64,000 nt of DNA. Source: Gardnerella vaginalis ATCC 14018 = JCM 11026. Its GTDB lineage: Bacteria > Actinomycetota > Actinomycetes > Actinomycetales > Bifidobacteriaceae. Both the position numbers and the translations under genes were made by a program. The DNA lies in assembly GCF_001042655.1 (NCBI RefSeq), contig NZ_AP012332.1:248001-312000 (forward strand), written 5' to 3'. How positions within the stretch are numbered: the first letter of the stretch is position 1; the number at the start of each line of letters is the position of its first letter. This document shows positions 38,344 through 47,629 of this stretch, in pieces. The notes beneath the pieces were generated by a model. It was not told the DNA's origin, ran no database searches, and saw only the letters and a list, made by a program, of their open reading frames with translations.

Positions 38344-38559
38344 GAGATTCTCGATTTTTCTTGCTGCTTCAGCGAATCACCATCGGAGGACTGCGAATCG
38401 ACTTACATGAGCGCTTAAAGCGTAGCGCGCGAATGCACTTCGATTCGCTGAGCTTGCTCAAAGTTGAAAGCACAGTGTGCTTTCAACGCAAGCGAAGACG
38501 TGAGCGCGCTGTAACGCGCGAGCGATACGCTTCATTCGCTGCGAAAAATCTCGAATCTC
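38344..38559 (-). repeat. Repeat family 1 copy with a family 2 element inside
   Basis: Outer arms GAGATTCTCGATTTTTC (38344-38360) and GAAAAATCTCGAATCTC (38543-38559) belong to family 1 in reverse. Between them, about 38404-38535 is a family 2 element with GCGCTTAAAGCG, hairpin GTTGAAAGCACA/TGTGCTTTCAAC, and loop CTGTAA flanked by CGCG arms. The family 1 loop is interrupted, so family 2 was probably added later. Confidence 0.82.
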
Positions 38560-38663
38560 TACCCAGCTTGCGCGAACGACACGACACGCCGTGTTTTTTT
38601 TTAGTTACAAACTATTACAATAAATCCTCAAATATGCAGCATTTCTGAACAAAGGTGTGCAAA

Positions 38664-39140
38664 ATGTGCGAATCGCCAGCCCCCGATCGTAACAATCTTC
38701 ACCAAGATAAAAACGTTTCAAGCCGCGCCCTGACGATCGCGCGATACGCGATTTTTGCGCTTCTGCTTGCTGGCGCATTTCTTCTGGCGTTTGCGTGGTA
38801 TCGCGGCACTCACAGCAAAGGCTACACTGTTGTTACCTGTTCCGCACTATGGCTTAGCGTTATTGTTCCGTTTATTACATTGATTGTACTTTGCGTTTTT
38901 GTGCGCGGATGTCGTCTTGTTGTTGGCTCTACGATTTGCGTTTTGCTAATAGCGTCTTTCTTTGTGTTTATTGCGTTCCACGATTCAATCATGGGTTTTT
39001 TGAATGTTCCCTCCACAAATCCTTGGTTTGAATTTACGTGCAGCGCCTTGCTAAAAATTGCAACCGCATCTTTTGTTATTATGTGTTGTGTAAGCGTATT
39101 TTTGATTAAACGCAATTCAATGCACAAGATAAAAGGATGA
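38664..39140 (+). CDS. Small four-helix membrane protein, not recognised
   Basis: 158 residues, no family known to me. A polar N-terminus of about 25 residues is followed by four hydrophobic segments (AIFALLLAGAFLLAFAW, ALWLSVIVPFITLIVLCVFV, VGSTICVLLIASFFVFIAF, IATASFVIMCCVSVFLI) and a short basic tail. AAAGG lies 8 bases before ATG 38664; a GTG at 38655 is in frame but lacks a ribosome site. The gene for the nucleosidase follows after 8 bases, so the two may be co-transcribed. Confidence 0.7.
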   Translation: MCESPAPDRNNLHQDKNVSSRALTIARYAIFALLLAGAFLLAFAWYRGTHSKGYTVVTCSALWLSVIVPFITLIVLCVFVRGCRLVVGSTICVLLIASFFVFIAFHDSIMGFLNVPSTNPWFEFTCSALLKIATASFVIMCCVSVFLIKRNSMHKIKG

Positions 39141-39148
39141 TTTGACGA

Positions 39149-39850
39149 ATGCCTAAGTTTACAAAAATCGCCATTATTGGCGCTATGGAAGAAGAAGTTA
39201 CTCACATTGCCGGTTCTCTTAGCAATGTTAAGCATAATAAGGCAGCCAGCTTAGATGTATCTTGTGGCGTGCTTGAATGCGAAGATGGCGGAAAAATCGA
39301 AGTTGCTGCAACAGTTGGCGGAATGGGACTTGTAAATGCCGCTGCAACTGCACAGTATTTAATTGATACGTACAAGCCGCAGGCCGTAATCTTTTCGGGA
39401 ATTGCGGGAAATCTCAATAAAAATTTGCATACGAATGATGTTGTTCTTGGAAAAACATTAAAATATTTAGACACCGACATGCGCATGATTAATCAGTGGA
39501 AGCCGTTTACAAACGAATATCATTCAGACGATTATCTTCTTAAAACTGCAGACAGCGTTTTAACAAAGATGGGCATTAACCACATTTTGGGAACAATCGC
39601 CTCTGGCGGATATTTTGTAGACACGCCCGAAAAAGTGGCGGAAGTGATTGAGGCGACTCAAGCGGATGCTGTAGAAATGGAAGGCGCTGCGATTCTTCAC
39701 GTTGCTGCAAGAAACGACGTTCCAGCGTTAGTTGTGCGCGCAATGAGCGATAATGCAGACACAAAATACGAGGAGTTCCACACTTTCGACATATCCGAAT
39801 ACGCGGATACAGCTGCAAAAATGACGGTAAATATTGTTAGGAATTTGTAG
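39149..39850 (+). CDS. mtnN: 5'-methylthioadenosine/S-adenosylhomocysteine nucleosidase
   Basis: Cleaves MTA and SAH to adenine plus the thioribose, recycling methyl-transfer products. 233 residues with GAMEEEV at the start, FSGIAGNLN, VEMEGAAILH (ribose-binding Glu) and VVRAMSDNAD (catalytic Asp). Length is normal. ATG 39149 follows AAAAGGATGATTTGACGA with a modest ribosome site. It is probably translated with the membrane protein just upstream. Confidence 0.94.
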   Translation: MPKFTKIAIIGAMEEEVTHIAGSLSNVKHNKAASLDVSCGVLECEDGGKIEVAATVGGMGLVNAAATAQYLIDTYKPQAVIFSGIAGNLNKNLHTNDVVLGKTLKYLDTDMRMINQWKPFTNEYHSDDYLLKTADSVLTKMGINHILGTIASGGYFVDTPEKVAEVIEATQADAVEMEGAAILHVAARNDVPALVVRAMSDNADTKYEEFHTFDISEYADTAAKMTVNIVRNL

Positions 39851-39916
39851 AATTCAACACGCCGATGTGGTCGCCGACGTGCTGCATCGCCAAACAAAAG
39901 GCGAGTAGCGCTAAAT

Positions 39917-39960
39917 GCCGCCATTTTCTGAGTGCAATCAGATTTTGGCGGCAAGGTTTT
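39917..39960 (+). terminator. Terminator after mtnN
   Basis: GCCGCCA pairs with TGGCGGC with inner TCTGA/TCAGA, followed by GGTTTTTA. Confidence 0.8.
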
Positions 39961-40036
39961 TACCCCCCTCTTATGATTGGCATCGTTAATAGAAGAAAAA
40001 AGGTAATAAGAAATAAAAGATGCCAGTTTTAGACAT

Positions 40037-40054
40037 TAGTTTAAATAGTTTAAG
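40037..40054 (+). promoter_or_regulatory. Tandem 9-base repeat upstream of pstS
   Basis: TAGTTTAAA followed by TAGTTTAAG. PhoP/PhoB-type regulators bind tandem direct repeats, so this is a candidate phosphate-response site; no known box was matched. Confidence 0.4.
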
Positions 40055-40133
40055 AGGAAAATTTGCGGTAGGTTATACGAGAAACGCAGATTGGCTGGCA
40101 TGATGGCAATTCTTCTTGAAAGGAATGAAGAAT

Positions 40134-41315
40134 ATGCGTAAAAATGCAGTAAAAAATAATGCAGTAAAAAATAAATCAATCAAGTTGAACACAAATTTGA
40201 ACATTCGCGCGATTACAGCAGGATTGCTAGCGTCCGCAACTTTAGTGAGCTTTGCAGCTTGTGGAGATAATGTTCCTGCAAGTAATTCGCAATCGTCCGC
40301 AAATACTAGCGCAAAAATCGTAGGAAACTTCCAAGGTTCGGGTGCATCTTCCCAGCAGGTTGCTGTAGAAGCGTGGATTGCAGGATTCCAATCAAAAAAT
40401 CCTGGCGCAAAAATCGCATATAATCCAACTGGCTCGGGTGCAGGAGTTACAACGTTTATGACGGGAGCCACAGCGTGGGCTGGGTCCGATAAATCGCTAA
40501 GCGACGACGAGTTAGAAAAGTCAAAGTCGGTTTGCGCTAATGGCACTACGGCTTTCGACGTTCCAGTATACGTTTCTCCAATCGCAGTAATCTTTAATCT
40601 AAAAGGCATTTCGGATGCTGGAAAACACATAAATATGGATGCTTCTACAATCGCAAAAATCTTCGACGGCAAGATTACGCGTTGGAATGATGATGCGATT
40701 AAATCGCAAAATCCAAAGCTAAAGCTACCAGATAAGCCGATTACAGTTGTTCACAGGTCCGATAAGTCTGGCACAACGCAGAACTTCTTAAGCTACATAA
40801 AAGACGTTGCGCCAAGCGATTGGTCCTACAATCTTAGCGAAAATTGGCCAAATAGCGTGGGTCAGGGCGCAAAAGGCACGTCTGGCGTTGTTTCCACAAT
40901 CCGCATGGCAGACGGAGCGATTGGATACGCGGACTTCTCGCAAGTTGGAAAGCTTGGAACTGTGGCAGTAAAAGTGGGAGATTCTTACAACGAGATTAGC
41001 CCAGAAGGTGGCTCTATAACCATTAACGATTCAAAGGTTGACGAAGATGCTGCAGCAAAATCAAAGCACCGCGTTGTTGTTAAAATAAACCACAAAACGG
41101 AAGAAAAAGGCGCTTATCCTATTGTGCTAGTTTCTTACGATATTGTGTGCGGCGCTTACAAAGATGCTGCAACTGCACGATTTGCAAAGTCTTGGCTTAG
41201 CTACGTTACCAGCAAAGATGGCCAGGCTGCGGCTCAAGGTGCTGCTGGAACTGCGCCTTTGCCAGAAAAGCTTATGGGCAGGATTAACAAGTCGATTCAG
41301 TCGATAGGCAAGTAA
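40134..41315 (+). CDS. pstS: Phosphate ABC transporter, substrate-binding lipoprotein
   Basis: Captures inorganic phosphate outside the membrane. 393 residues with an N-terminal basic stretch, signal TAGLLASATLVSFAAC ending in a lipobox Cys near residue 44, and PstS motifs FQGSGASSQQVAVEAW, NPTGSGAG, FDVPVYVSPIAV and HRSDKSGTTQNF, which form the phosphate pocket. I choose ATG 40134 (MRKNAVK), with AAAGGAATG before it; a TTG at 40116 would add 6 residues. It heads pstSCAB; no phoU or two-component pair lies adjacent. Confidence 0.94.
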   Translation: MRKNAVKNNAVKNKSIKLNTNLNIRAITAGLLASATLVSFAACGDNVPASNSQSSANTSAKIVGNFQGSGASSQQVAVEAWIAGFQSKNPGAKIAYNPTGSGAGVTTFMTGATAWAGSDKSLSDDELEKSKSVCANGTTAFDVPVYVSPIAVIFNLKGISDAGKHINMDASTIAKIFDGKITRWNDDAIKSQNPKLKLPDKPITVVHRSDKSGTTQNFLSYIKDVAPSDWSYNLSENWPNSVGQGAKGTSGVVSTIRMADGAIGYADFSQVGKLGTVAVKVGDSYNEISPEGGSITINDSKVDEDAAAKSKHRVVVKINHKTEEKGAYPIVLVSYDIVCGAYKDAATARFAKSWLSYVTSKDGQAAAQGAAGTAPLPEKLMGRINKSIQSIGK

Positions 41316-41397
41316 AAATAGTAATTTGCCAAGATTTTAGAGTAGTCAATATATTGCTGCTGATAGCATTTATATAATGACTACAAAAGGAGCATGA

Positions 41398-42384
41398 GTG
41401 AGTTCTAAACAAAGAACTGAAATCAGTAAAGATGCGCACAAAAGTGGCCATTTTGCAGGTGGTTTTGCAGGTGGTTTTGCAGACCGCTTGTTCAAAAGCG
41501 TAGCGCTTTTATGCGGATTGCTGATTTTAATGGTGCTTACAGCTGTGGCGTTGTTCTTGCTGTTTCAAGCGTTGCCGATTGTAGGCGCAAACAAAAGCCA
41601 AGTAAGTCAAGTATTTTTAGACTTTACGGGAGGCAAAGCGCACGATTTCCTAAGCTACGTAGCGCCAATGGTTTTTGGAACTGTTCTTATGTCTGCGCTC
41701 GCTCTGCTCCTTGCATTCTTTGTTTCGATTGGAATCGCGCTGTTTATAAGCCACTATGCTCCGCCAAAAATGGTGCCGCTTTTAAGTGGTGTAGTCGACT
41801 TGCTTGCTGCGATTCCGTCCGTAATCTACGGTCTTTGGGGCGGATTGGTGCTAGTTCCATCCATATACCCATTCTGGAAGTTTATCTCGCACATTTTTGG
41901 CTGGATTCCGCTTTTTGCAGGTCCTGCGGCAAGTCCTTCGCGTAGTGCTGCAACCGTTAGTGTTGTTCTTGCTGTTATGATTTTGCCGATTATAACTTCT
42001 ATGGCGCGAGACATTTTCCAGCAAGCTCCGCGATTGCAGCAAGAAGGCGCGCTCGCTCTTGGTGCCACAAAGTGGGAGATGATAAAGCTAGCGGTTTTGC
42101 CGTTTGCAAAGTCGGGAATTGTTTCCGCGTCTATGCTTGGTCTTGGTCGCGCGCTTGGCGAGACAATGGCAGTTCTTATGATTTTGTCTCCAGGATTCAC
42201 CTTTAAATTCAACATTTTGCAAGCTTCACAAAACCAGACGATTGCAGCAAACATAGCAGCGCAATACCCAGAAGCCAACGGATTGGGTGTTAGTGCGCTT
42301 ATTGCTACAGGTTTGGTGCTGTTTGTTATTTCATTCGCTGTAAACCTTATTGCTCGCAAAATCACGGGAAAGGCGAGTGCATGA
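41398..42384 (+). CDS. pstC: Phosphate ABC transporter permease
   Basis: Membrane subunit of the PstSCAB importer. 328 residues with six helices and the permease EAA-loop near GALALGATKWEMIKLAVLPFAKSGI (abridged); the segment GLGRALGETMAVLMI is typical of PstC. GTG 41398 is used because AAAAGGAGC lies upstream; the ATG at 41394 is in another frame and stops after four codons. Its end overlaps pstA by four bases (ATGA), so translation is coupled. Confidence 0.93.
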   Translation: MSSKQRTEISKDAHKSGHFAGGFAGGFADRLFKSVALLCGLLILMVLTAVALFLLFQALPIVGANKSQVSQVFLDFTGGKAHDFLSYVAPMVFGTVLMSALALLLAFFVSIGIALFISHYAPPKMVPLLSGVVDLLAAIPSVIYGLWGGLVLVPSIYPFWKFISHIFGWIPLFAGPAASPSRSAATVSVVLAVMILPIITSMARDIFQQAPRLQQEGALALGATKWEMIKLAVLPFAKSGIVSASMLGLGRALGETMAVLMILSPGFTFKFNILQASQNQTIAANIAAQYPEANGLGVSALIATGLVLFVISFAVNLIARKITGKASA

Positions 42385-43388
42385 TGCAAAATTCAGAATC
42401 GTTACAAGCTGGCTCTGTTAGCGCAAGCAGCGAATCTCCAAAAATCGACTTTAACAAGTTCCGTCCAACGCGTTCTAGAATCGCAAGTCGTAAGCGAAAA
42501 GACGCGTTTATGCGCGTGCTAATCTTCCTGTCTTTTGTAGTTGCTCTAATTCCGCTTCTTTCTTTGCTTTTTACGACTATTGTAAACGGCATTAAGCGAC
42601 TAAACCTTGACTTTTTAACGCATAATATGACGTATGTGGTTGGTGGCGCTGCTACTGGCACAGGTGGTTACGGCGGTATTTTGCACGCCATTATTGGAAC
42701 TTTGGAGATTACTTTTGGCGCAATGCTGATTTCGATTCCGATTGGAATTATGTGCTCCGTGTATTTGATTGAGTATGCGCGAGGAAGTCGCTTAGCTACG
42801 TTGATTAATCTTGTTGTAGACGTTATGAGCGGAATACCTTCGATTGTGGCTGGCTTGTTTGCGTTTTCTAGCTTTACGATTTTTGTGGGTCCTGGAACAA
42901 TCAACGGTTTTGAAGGGTCGGTTGCGCTTTCGCTGCTTATGCTTCCGACTGTTGTTAAGTCGTGTCAAGAAATGCTAAAAATTGTGCCGAACGATTTAAG
43001 AGAAGCGGCGCTGGCTCTAGGCGTTACAAAGCAGCGCATGATTACAAAAATTGTGTTGCGAACCGCCTTGCCTGGCATTGTTTCTGGCTGCATTCTTGCG
43101 GTTGCACGCGTGGTTGGAGAGACGGCTCCGCTTTTAATGGCAGCTGGGTTTATTGCATCCACGAATTTCAATCTTTTTGACGGGCAAATGACCACTTTGC
43201 CAGTGTACGTTTACCAAGAGTATTCAAAGCTTTCGGCGAATTGCCCAGCTAACGCGCCATCTTCGTGCGTTACTACGATTCCAATGGAGCGAGCATGGGC
43301 AGCGGCCCTTGCCTTGATTGTGATTGTTTTGCTGCTGAATATTGTTGGGCGAGTTGTGGCGCGCGTGTTTTCAGTAAAAGCAAAGTAA
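42381..43388 (+). CDS. pstA: Phosphate ABC transporter permease
   Basis: Second membrane subunit of PstSCAB. 335 residues: a polar N-terminus of about 45, then six helices; [27 protein letters not shown] (abridged) is the ATPase-contact loop, and [15 protein letters not shown] is characteristic of PstA. It starts in the four-base overlap with pstC (ATG at 42381, second ATG at 42384). pstB follows after 29 bases. Confidence 0.93.
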   Translation: MMQNSESLQAGSVSASSESPKIDFNKFRPTRSRIASRKRKDAFMRVLIFLSFVVALIPLLSLLFTTIVNGIKRLNLDFLTHNMTYVVGGAATGTGGYGGILHAIIGTLEITFGAMLISIPIGIMCSVYLIEYARGSRLATLINLVVDVMSGIPSIVAGLFAFSSFTIFVGPGTINGFEGSVALSLLMLPTVVKSCQEMLKIVPNDLREAALALGVTKQRMITKIVLRTALPGIVSGCILAVARVVGETAPLLMAAGFIASTNFNLFDGQMTTLPVYVYQEYSKLSANCPANAPSSCVTTIPMERAWAAALALIVIVLLLNIVGRVVARVFSVKAK

Positions 43389-43417
43389 GACGAAGGATTT
43401 TAGAAAGTGAGGCGCAA

Positions 43418-44197
43418 ATGGGTCAGCGCATTGATGTTAAGCATTTGAACATTTACTATGGTGATTTTCTAGCAGTAGAAGACGTTAACATAAGCATTGA
43501 GCCAAACAAGGTTACGGCTTTTATTGGGCCTTCGGGATGTGGAAAATCAACGGTTTTGCGCACTTTAGACCGCATGCACGAGATTACTCCAGGCGCTCGC
43601 GTGGAAGGTCAGGTGTTGCTTGAAGGCCGTGATTTGTATGGCAAAGATGTGGATCCTGTGGCAGTTCGCCGAGATGTTGGAATGGTGTTTCAGCGTCCAA
43701 ATCCTTTCCCAACAATGTCTATTCGAGAAAACGTTCTTGCAGGAGTTCGCTTAAATAATCGCCATATTTCAAAGCAAGATGCCGACGACCTAGTTGAGTG
43801 GGCTTTGCGCGGCGCGAATTTGTGGAACGAAGTTAAAGATAGACTAGATAAGCCAGGAATCGGGCTTTCTGGCGGCCAGCAGCAACGACTTTGTATTGCG
43901 CGAGCTGTGGCTGTGCATCCGCAAGTGCTTCTTATGGACGAGCCTTGTTCTGCTCTTGACCCGATTTCTACTCTTGCTGTAGAAGATTTGATTAACGAGC
44001 TTAAGCGCGATTACACGATTGTGATTGTAACGCACAACATGCAGCAGGCAGCGCGCGTTGCCGACTACACTGCGTTCTTTAACCTTAAGGCGGTTGGAAA
44101 ACCAGGGCATCTTGAGTATTTTGCAGATACTACCACCATGTTCAACAATCCGCGCAATACGGAGGCGGAACGCTACATTTCTGGCCGCTTTGGGTGA
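43418..44197 (+). CDS. pstB: Phosphate ABC transporter ATP-binding protein
   Basis: Energises PstSCAB. 259 residues with Walker [11 protein letters not shown]-loop [12 protein letters not shown], signature [14 protein letters not shown], Walker [14 protein letters not shown] and switch His VTHNM. I choose ATG 43418 ([16 protein letters not shown]) because the domain starts there and GTGAGGCGC precedes it; an open frame from 43265 inside pstA is not used. Length is normal. After it, 44198-44490 contains no gene, hairpin or riboswitch I recognise. Confidence 0.95.
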   Translation: MGQRIDVKHLNIYYGDFLAVEDVNISIEPNKVTAFIGPSGCGKSTVLRTLDRMHEITPGARVEGQVLLEGRDLYGKDVDPVAVRRDVGMVFQRPNPFPTMSIRENVLAGVRLNNRHISKQDADDLVEWALRGANLWNEVKDRLDKPGIGLSGGQQQRLCIARAVAVHPQVLLMDEPCSALDPISTLAVEDLINELKRDYTIVIVTHNMQQAARVADYTAFFNLKAVGKPGHLEYFADTTTMFNNPRNTEAERYISGRFG

Positions 44198-44490
44198 TTT
44201 TTGCATTCGTGCGATTCGCTACACGTTTTCTTTGCATGGTTCTTTACATGATTTTCTTTGGTCAGCACGTGCGCGTAAGGTCGAACCTGTTCGGTTGTTC
44301 AAAGTTCTATAAGTCGTTTCAAATTTCGTGAGTTTTCTAGCGTGTTTATTCGGCTTTTGCTTTGTGCGTCGAGCGAGTCGCAGTAACCTCTGCGTGAATG
44401 CCCAAATGTAATTGCGTCCGCGATTGCTCAAGTGCTCTCGCCGCGCTTTTTATGGTCTTTTGCGCTGTAAAACCAAGGAACAGAGAGTTT

Positions 44491-45885
44491 ATGGAAAAGT
44501 TCTTCCATCTCAAAGAAAACGGCACGAATGTATCAACGGAGATCACTGCAGGTCTCACTACATTCTTTGCAATGTCGTATATTATCGTCGTAAACCCAAT
44601 GATTTTAAGCCAAACTGGCATGCCTAAGGGTGGCGTTTTCCTCGCTACAATCATCGCAGCAATTATTGGCACGCTTGTTATGGGCTTGTTTGCCAATGTG
44701 CCTTACGCTCAAGCTGCTGGCATGGGTCTTAACGCATTCTTCACATACACAGTTTGCTTTGGCTTGCATTTTACGTGGCAAGAAGCCATGTGTATGGTGT
44801 TCTTGTGCGGTTTAATTAACATTATTATTACCGTTACTAAGATTCGTAAGATGATTATTCGCGCCATCCCAACTTCGTTGCAACACGCGATTGGTGGTGG
44901 CATTGGTTTATTCGTTGCATACGTAGGCATTATGAGCGTTGGCTTAATAACCTTTACTTCCAAGGATCCTGCTGCCGCTGCTAAGAGTAAGCCAACCGCT
45001 GCTATTCCAGGTCTTGCAGTTATTAACAATCCTGTTTTGTGGCTATTCCTTATTGGACTTGTTTTGGCTATTGTTCTTACTGTTCTTAAGGTTCGCGCAA
45101 GCTTGCTTATTACGATTATTGCAACCTCTTTGATTGGTATTCCGCTTAGCTTGACTTCGTTAAATAACGCTGTTTCTGTTACAGATGCTTTTGCTCAGCT
45201 TCCAACCACCTTTGGTGCTATTTTTGGTCCGCAAGGTTTCCCTGCTCTCTTCTCTAATCCAGCACGCATTCCGCTTGTTTTGGTAACTATTTTCGCCTTC
45301 TCTATGTCGGATACTTTCGACACTCTTGGCACGTTTATTGGTACTGGCCGCAGAACTGGCATTTTCTCTGAGGCAGATGAGAAGGCTTTGGAAAACGGAT
45401 CTGGCTTTAGCTCCAAGATGGATCGCGCGCTGTTTGCTGATTCGATTGCAACTTCGGTTGGCGCAATTTGCGGTACTTCTAACACCACTACTTACGTTGA
45501 GTCTGCTGCTGGTATTGGTGCTGGTGGTCGCACTGGTTTGACTTCTGTAGTTGTTTCTGTGTGCTTTGCACTTTCGATTGTGCTTGCGCCTTTGGCTAGC
45601 GCTGTTCCTGCTGCTGCTACGGCTGGCGTGCTTGTAGTTGTAGGTTGCATGATGGCAAGCTCGTTGAAGGAGATTGCTTGGGATGATATTTCTGAAGCTA
45701 TTCCTGCGTTCTTCGCCGCTGTGTTTATGGCGTTCTCTTACTCGATTTCTTACGGCATCGCCGCTGGATTTATCATGTATTGCTTAGTTATGACTTGCAA
45801 GAAGCGTGCTAAAGACGTTCATCCAATGCTTTGGATTGTTTCGCTTTTGTTCATTCTTGATTTTGTTGCTAACGCAGTTTTGTAA
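44491..45885 (+). CDS. Guanine/hypoxanthine permease (NCS2, AzgA-like)
   Basis: Purine uptake across the cytoplasmic membrane, probably driven by protons. 464 residues, about 12 hydrophobic segments. Family landmarks are STEITAGLTTFFAMSYIIVVNP at the start, YAQAAGMGLNAFFTYTV, TSLQHAIGGGIGLFVAYVG, DTFDTLGTFIGTG and SVGAICGTSNTTTYVESAAGI (abridged). ATG 44491 (MEKFFHLKENG) is chosen by family start; AAGGAACAG lies 11 bases upstream. No purine riboswitch is seen upstream. Confidence 0.9.
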   Translation: MEKFFHLKENGTNVSTEITAGLTTFFAMSYIIVVNPMILSQTGMPKGGVFLATIIAAIIGTLVMGLFANVPYAQAAGMGLNAFFTYTVCFGLHFTWQEAMCMVFLCGLINIIITVTKIRKMIIRAIPTSLQHAIGGGIGLFVAYVGIMSVGLITFTSKDPAAAAKSKPTAAIPGLAVINNPVLWLFLIGLVLAIVLTVLKVRASLLITIIATSLIGIPLSLTSLNNAVSVTDAFAQLPTTFGAIFGPQGFPALFSNPARIPLVLVTIFAFSMSDTFDTLGTFIGTGRRTGIFSEADEKALENGSGFSSKMDRALFADSIATSVGAICGTSNTTTYVESAAGIGAGGRTGLTSVVVSVCFALSIVLAPLASAVPAAATAGVLVVVGCMMASSLKEIAWDDISEAIPAFFAAVFMAFSYSISYGIAAGFIMYCLVMTCKKRAKDVHPMLWIVSLLFILDFVANAVL

Positions 45886-45957
45886 ATCTGTTAGTTTGTA
45901 TTAGTTAAGTTAGATATTAGTTAGATATTAGTTAGATATTAATTTAATTAATTATTT

Positions 45958-46050
45958 TAAGAGCGTATTTGGTGCGTACGGTTGCTTTCGACTTTTCCGC
46001 GTTAGTTTGGGATAAGTCGCCAGCAACCGCGCGTGTTGAGTACGCTCTTA
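45958..46050. repeat. Long imperfect palindrome containing two facing copies of the 17-base word
   Basis: Left arm 45958-45994 and right arm 46014-46050 are near reverse complements: outer TAAGAGCGTA/TACGCTCTTA is perfect, and inner GGTTGCTTTCGACTT pairs with AAGTCGCCAGCAACC except at two positions. The right arm carries the exact core at 46017-46028. It lies between the purine permease and the L10 leader promoter. The preceding bases (45900-45950) repeat TTAGATATTAG. Confidence 0.85.
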
Positions 46051-46093
46051 AATAATCTTAAATAAAAATAAATTATAAAGTTTGCGAAAAATA

Positions 46094-46122
46094 TTGACAT
46101 TGTCGCGTGTGGGTATTAAACT
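46094..46122 (+). promoter_or_regulatory. Strong promoter of rplJL
   Basis: TTGACA at 46094-46099, a 17-base spacer, TAAACT at 46117-46122. Confidence 0.85.
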
Positions 46123-46129
46123 TGCCCAA

Positions 46130-46320
46130 CGTAAACCACAGACCGTTGGTGGAGTCGTAAGATTCCTGAAAATGATGTGTCATGCCAGCACAGGTTGAGC
46201 AGTGATTGTTGCAATTTATTTGCGATTTTTCACAAACTTTTTAACACTATGTGTTTTTTGGATGCTCTGCCGTGCGCAGGGCTTTTTTGATATGTTATTT
46301 CCATTCCGACGGCCAATTTA
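46130..46320 (+). promoter_or_regulatory. L10 leader with attenuator hairpin
   Basis: A leader of about 200 bases precedes rplJ. Hairpin GCTCTGC/GCAGGGC (46264-46282) is followed by six T, an intrinsic attenuator. L10(L7/L12) binding to such leaders represses the operon in other bacteria; I did not fold it. Confidence 0.65.
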
Positions 46321-46332
46321 GGAAGGAACGCC

Positions 46333-46854
46333 ATGAAGAGGCCCGAAAAGGAAGCGGTAGTTGCAGAGCTTACGGATTTGTTCCGTAACGCCGACGCTGT
46401 CTACCTTACCGAGTACCGCGGGCTTACAGTTCCGCAGATTTCTTCTCTGCGCGAAAAGCTAGGCCGCGATACTTCCTACTCTGTGGCTAAGAACACGCTT
46501 GCTCGCATTGCCGCTAAGGAAGCGGGCATTGAAGGTCTTGATGAGCTTCTTGCTGGCCCAACTGCAATCACCTTTGTAAAGGGCGATTTCATTGAGGCTG
46601 CTAAGACCTTGCGTGATTTTGCCAAAGAGAATAAGACCCTCGTCATCAAGGGCGGTTTCGCAGATGGAACCGTTTACGATGCCGAAGGCGCCAAGCAGCT
46701 GGCAGACCTCAAGTCTCGCCCAGAATTGCTTTCCGAGATGGCTGGCGCGCTCAAGGGCACCATGTCCAAGGCCGCCTACTTGTTCAACGCTTTGCCAACC
46801 AAGGCAGTGCGTACTATCGACGCTTTGCGCGAGAAGCAGGAAAAGGCCGCTTGA
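46333..46854 (+). CDS. rplJ: 50S ribosomal protein L10
   Basis: Stalk base protein that binds 23S rRNA and carries L7/L12 dimers. 173 residues opening MKRPEKEAVVAELTDLFRNADAVYLTEYRGLTVPQI (abridged), with LREKLGRDTSYSVAKNTLARIAA and a C-terminal helix that binds L7/L12. AGGAAGG precedes ATG 46333. It heads rplJ-rplL behind the leader above. Length is normal. Confidence 0.97.
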   Translation: MKRPEKEAVVAELTDLFRNADAVYLTEYRGLTVPQISSLREKLGRDTSYSVAKNTLARIAAKEAGIEGLDELLAGPTAITFVKGDFIEAAKTLRDFAKENKTLVIKGGFADGTVYDAEGAKQLADLKSRPELLSEMAGALKGTMSKAAYLFNALPTKAVRTIDALREKQEKAA

Positions 46855-46949
46855 TTCCCTTGCAGCTTGCTGCATGAGACCAAAAATAATAAAAATGTTA
46901 TGGCTCTAAGGCACAAGGTGTGTCTGGCCAAGTAAGAAAGGAAGCCATT

Positions 46950-47333
46950 ATGGCTAAGCTCACTAGCGAAGAGCTTCTTGAAGCTTTCGGTGAAATGACC
47001 CTCGTCGAGCTTTCTGAGTTCGTCAAGGCCTTTGAAGAGAAGTTCGATGTTGAGGCTGCTGCTCCTGTAGCTGCTGTTGCTGCTGCTCCAGCCGCTGCCG
47101 CTGGCGCTGCTGAGGAAGAGAAGGACGAGTTTGACGTTGTCCTCGCTTCTGCAGGTGCTCAGAAGGTTGCCGTCATCAAGGCTGTTAAGGCTTTGACTGG
47201 CCTCGGCTTGAAGGAAGCTAAGGACATTGTTGACAATGCTCCAAAGCCAGTCCTCGAGAAGGCTAAGAAGGAAGATGCCGACAAGGCTAAGGCTGCTCTC
47301 GAAGAAGCCGGCGCAACTGTTGAACTTAAGTAG
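46950..47333 (+). CDS. rplL: 50S ribosomal protein L7/L12
   Basis: Stalk protein that recruits translation GTPases. 127 residues: N-terminal dimerisation helices ([29 protein letters not shown], abridged), an Ala-rich hinge, and the globular C-terminal domain ([25 protein letters not shown], abridged). ATG 46950 has AAGAAAGGAAG before it; an open frame from 46920 is not needed. Confidence 0.97.
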   Translation: MAKLTSEELLEAFGEMTLVELSEFVKAFEEKFDVEAAAPVAAVAAAPAAAAGAAEEEKDEFDVVLASAGAQKVAVIKAVKALTGLGLKEAKDIVDNAPKPVLEKAKKEDADKAKAALEEAGATVELK

Positions 47334-47412
47334 TTCTAGGCTCTTTTGTTAACGCAGGCGGCTGGTTGCTGGTGCAATTTGCTAGTGCATTAGTCGCGGA
47401 TGCGTTTTGAAT

Positions 47413-47462
47413 GCGGCAAGGTTTTCGTGGTTTTACGGATTCCTTGCCGTTTTTGCTTTTGT
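47413..47462 (+). terminator. Terminator after rplL
   Basis: CGGCAAGG pairs with CCTTGCCG, followed by TTTTTGCTTTT. The gap to rplK (47463-47629) then holds a CATAAT-like -10 at 47488-47493 with no clear -35. Confidence 0.85.
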
Positions 47463-47629
47463 TTCCAAAATCGTCGCGGCAAAGTGGCATAATAGGAAAG
47501 CTTGTGACTGGAGGAGTAATCCGCTAGCACAGCACAGCAATATAAGTTGCGGGAGGATCCTTAAAACGGCTTAAAATCAACGTTTTAGGGCGCCGAATGA
47601 ACCGCTTCAAAAGAAAGAAGAACCATATT

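Noticed and set aside
41394..41408. Short frame ATG-AGT-GAG-TTC-TAA at the pstC start
   Set aside because: Four codons only; coincidence of the GTG start context.
44198..44490. Possible purine riboswitch before the purine permease
   Set aside because: I could not find the conserved three-way-junction core (TATA near the start, loop-loop pairs).
46130..46330. An antisense or extra small gene in the rplJ leader
   Set aside because: The leader, attenuator and promoter explain the region.
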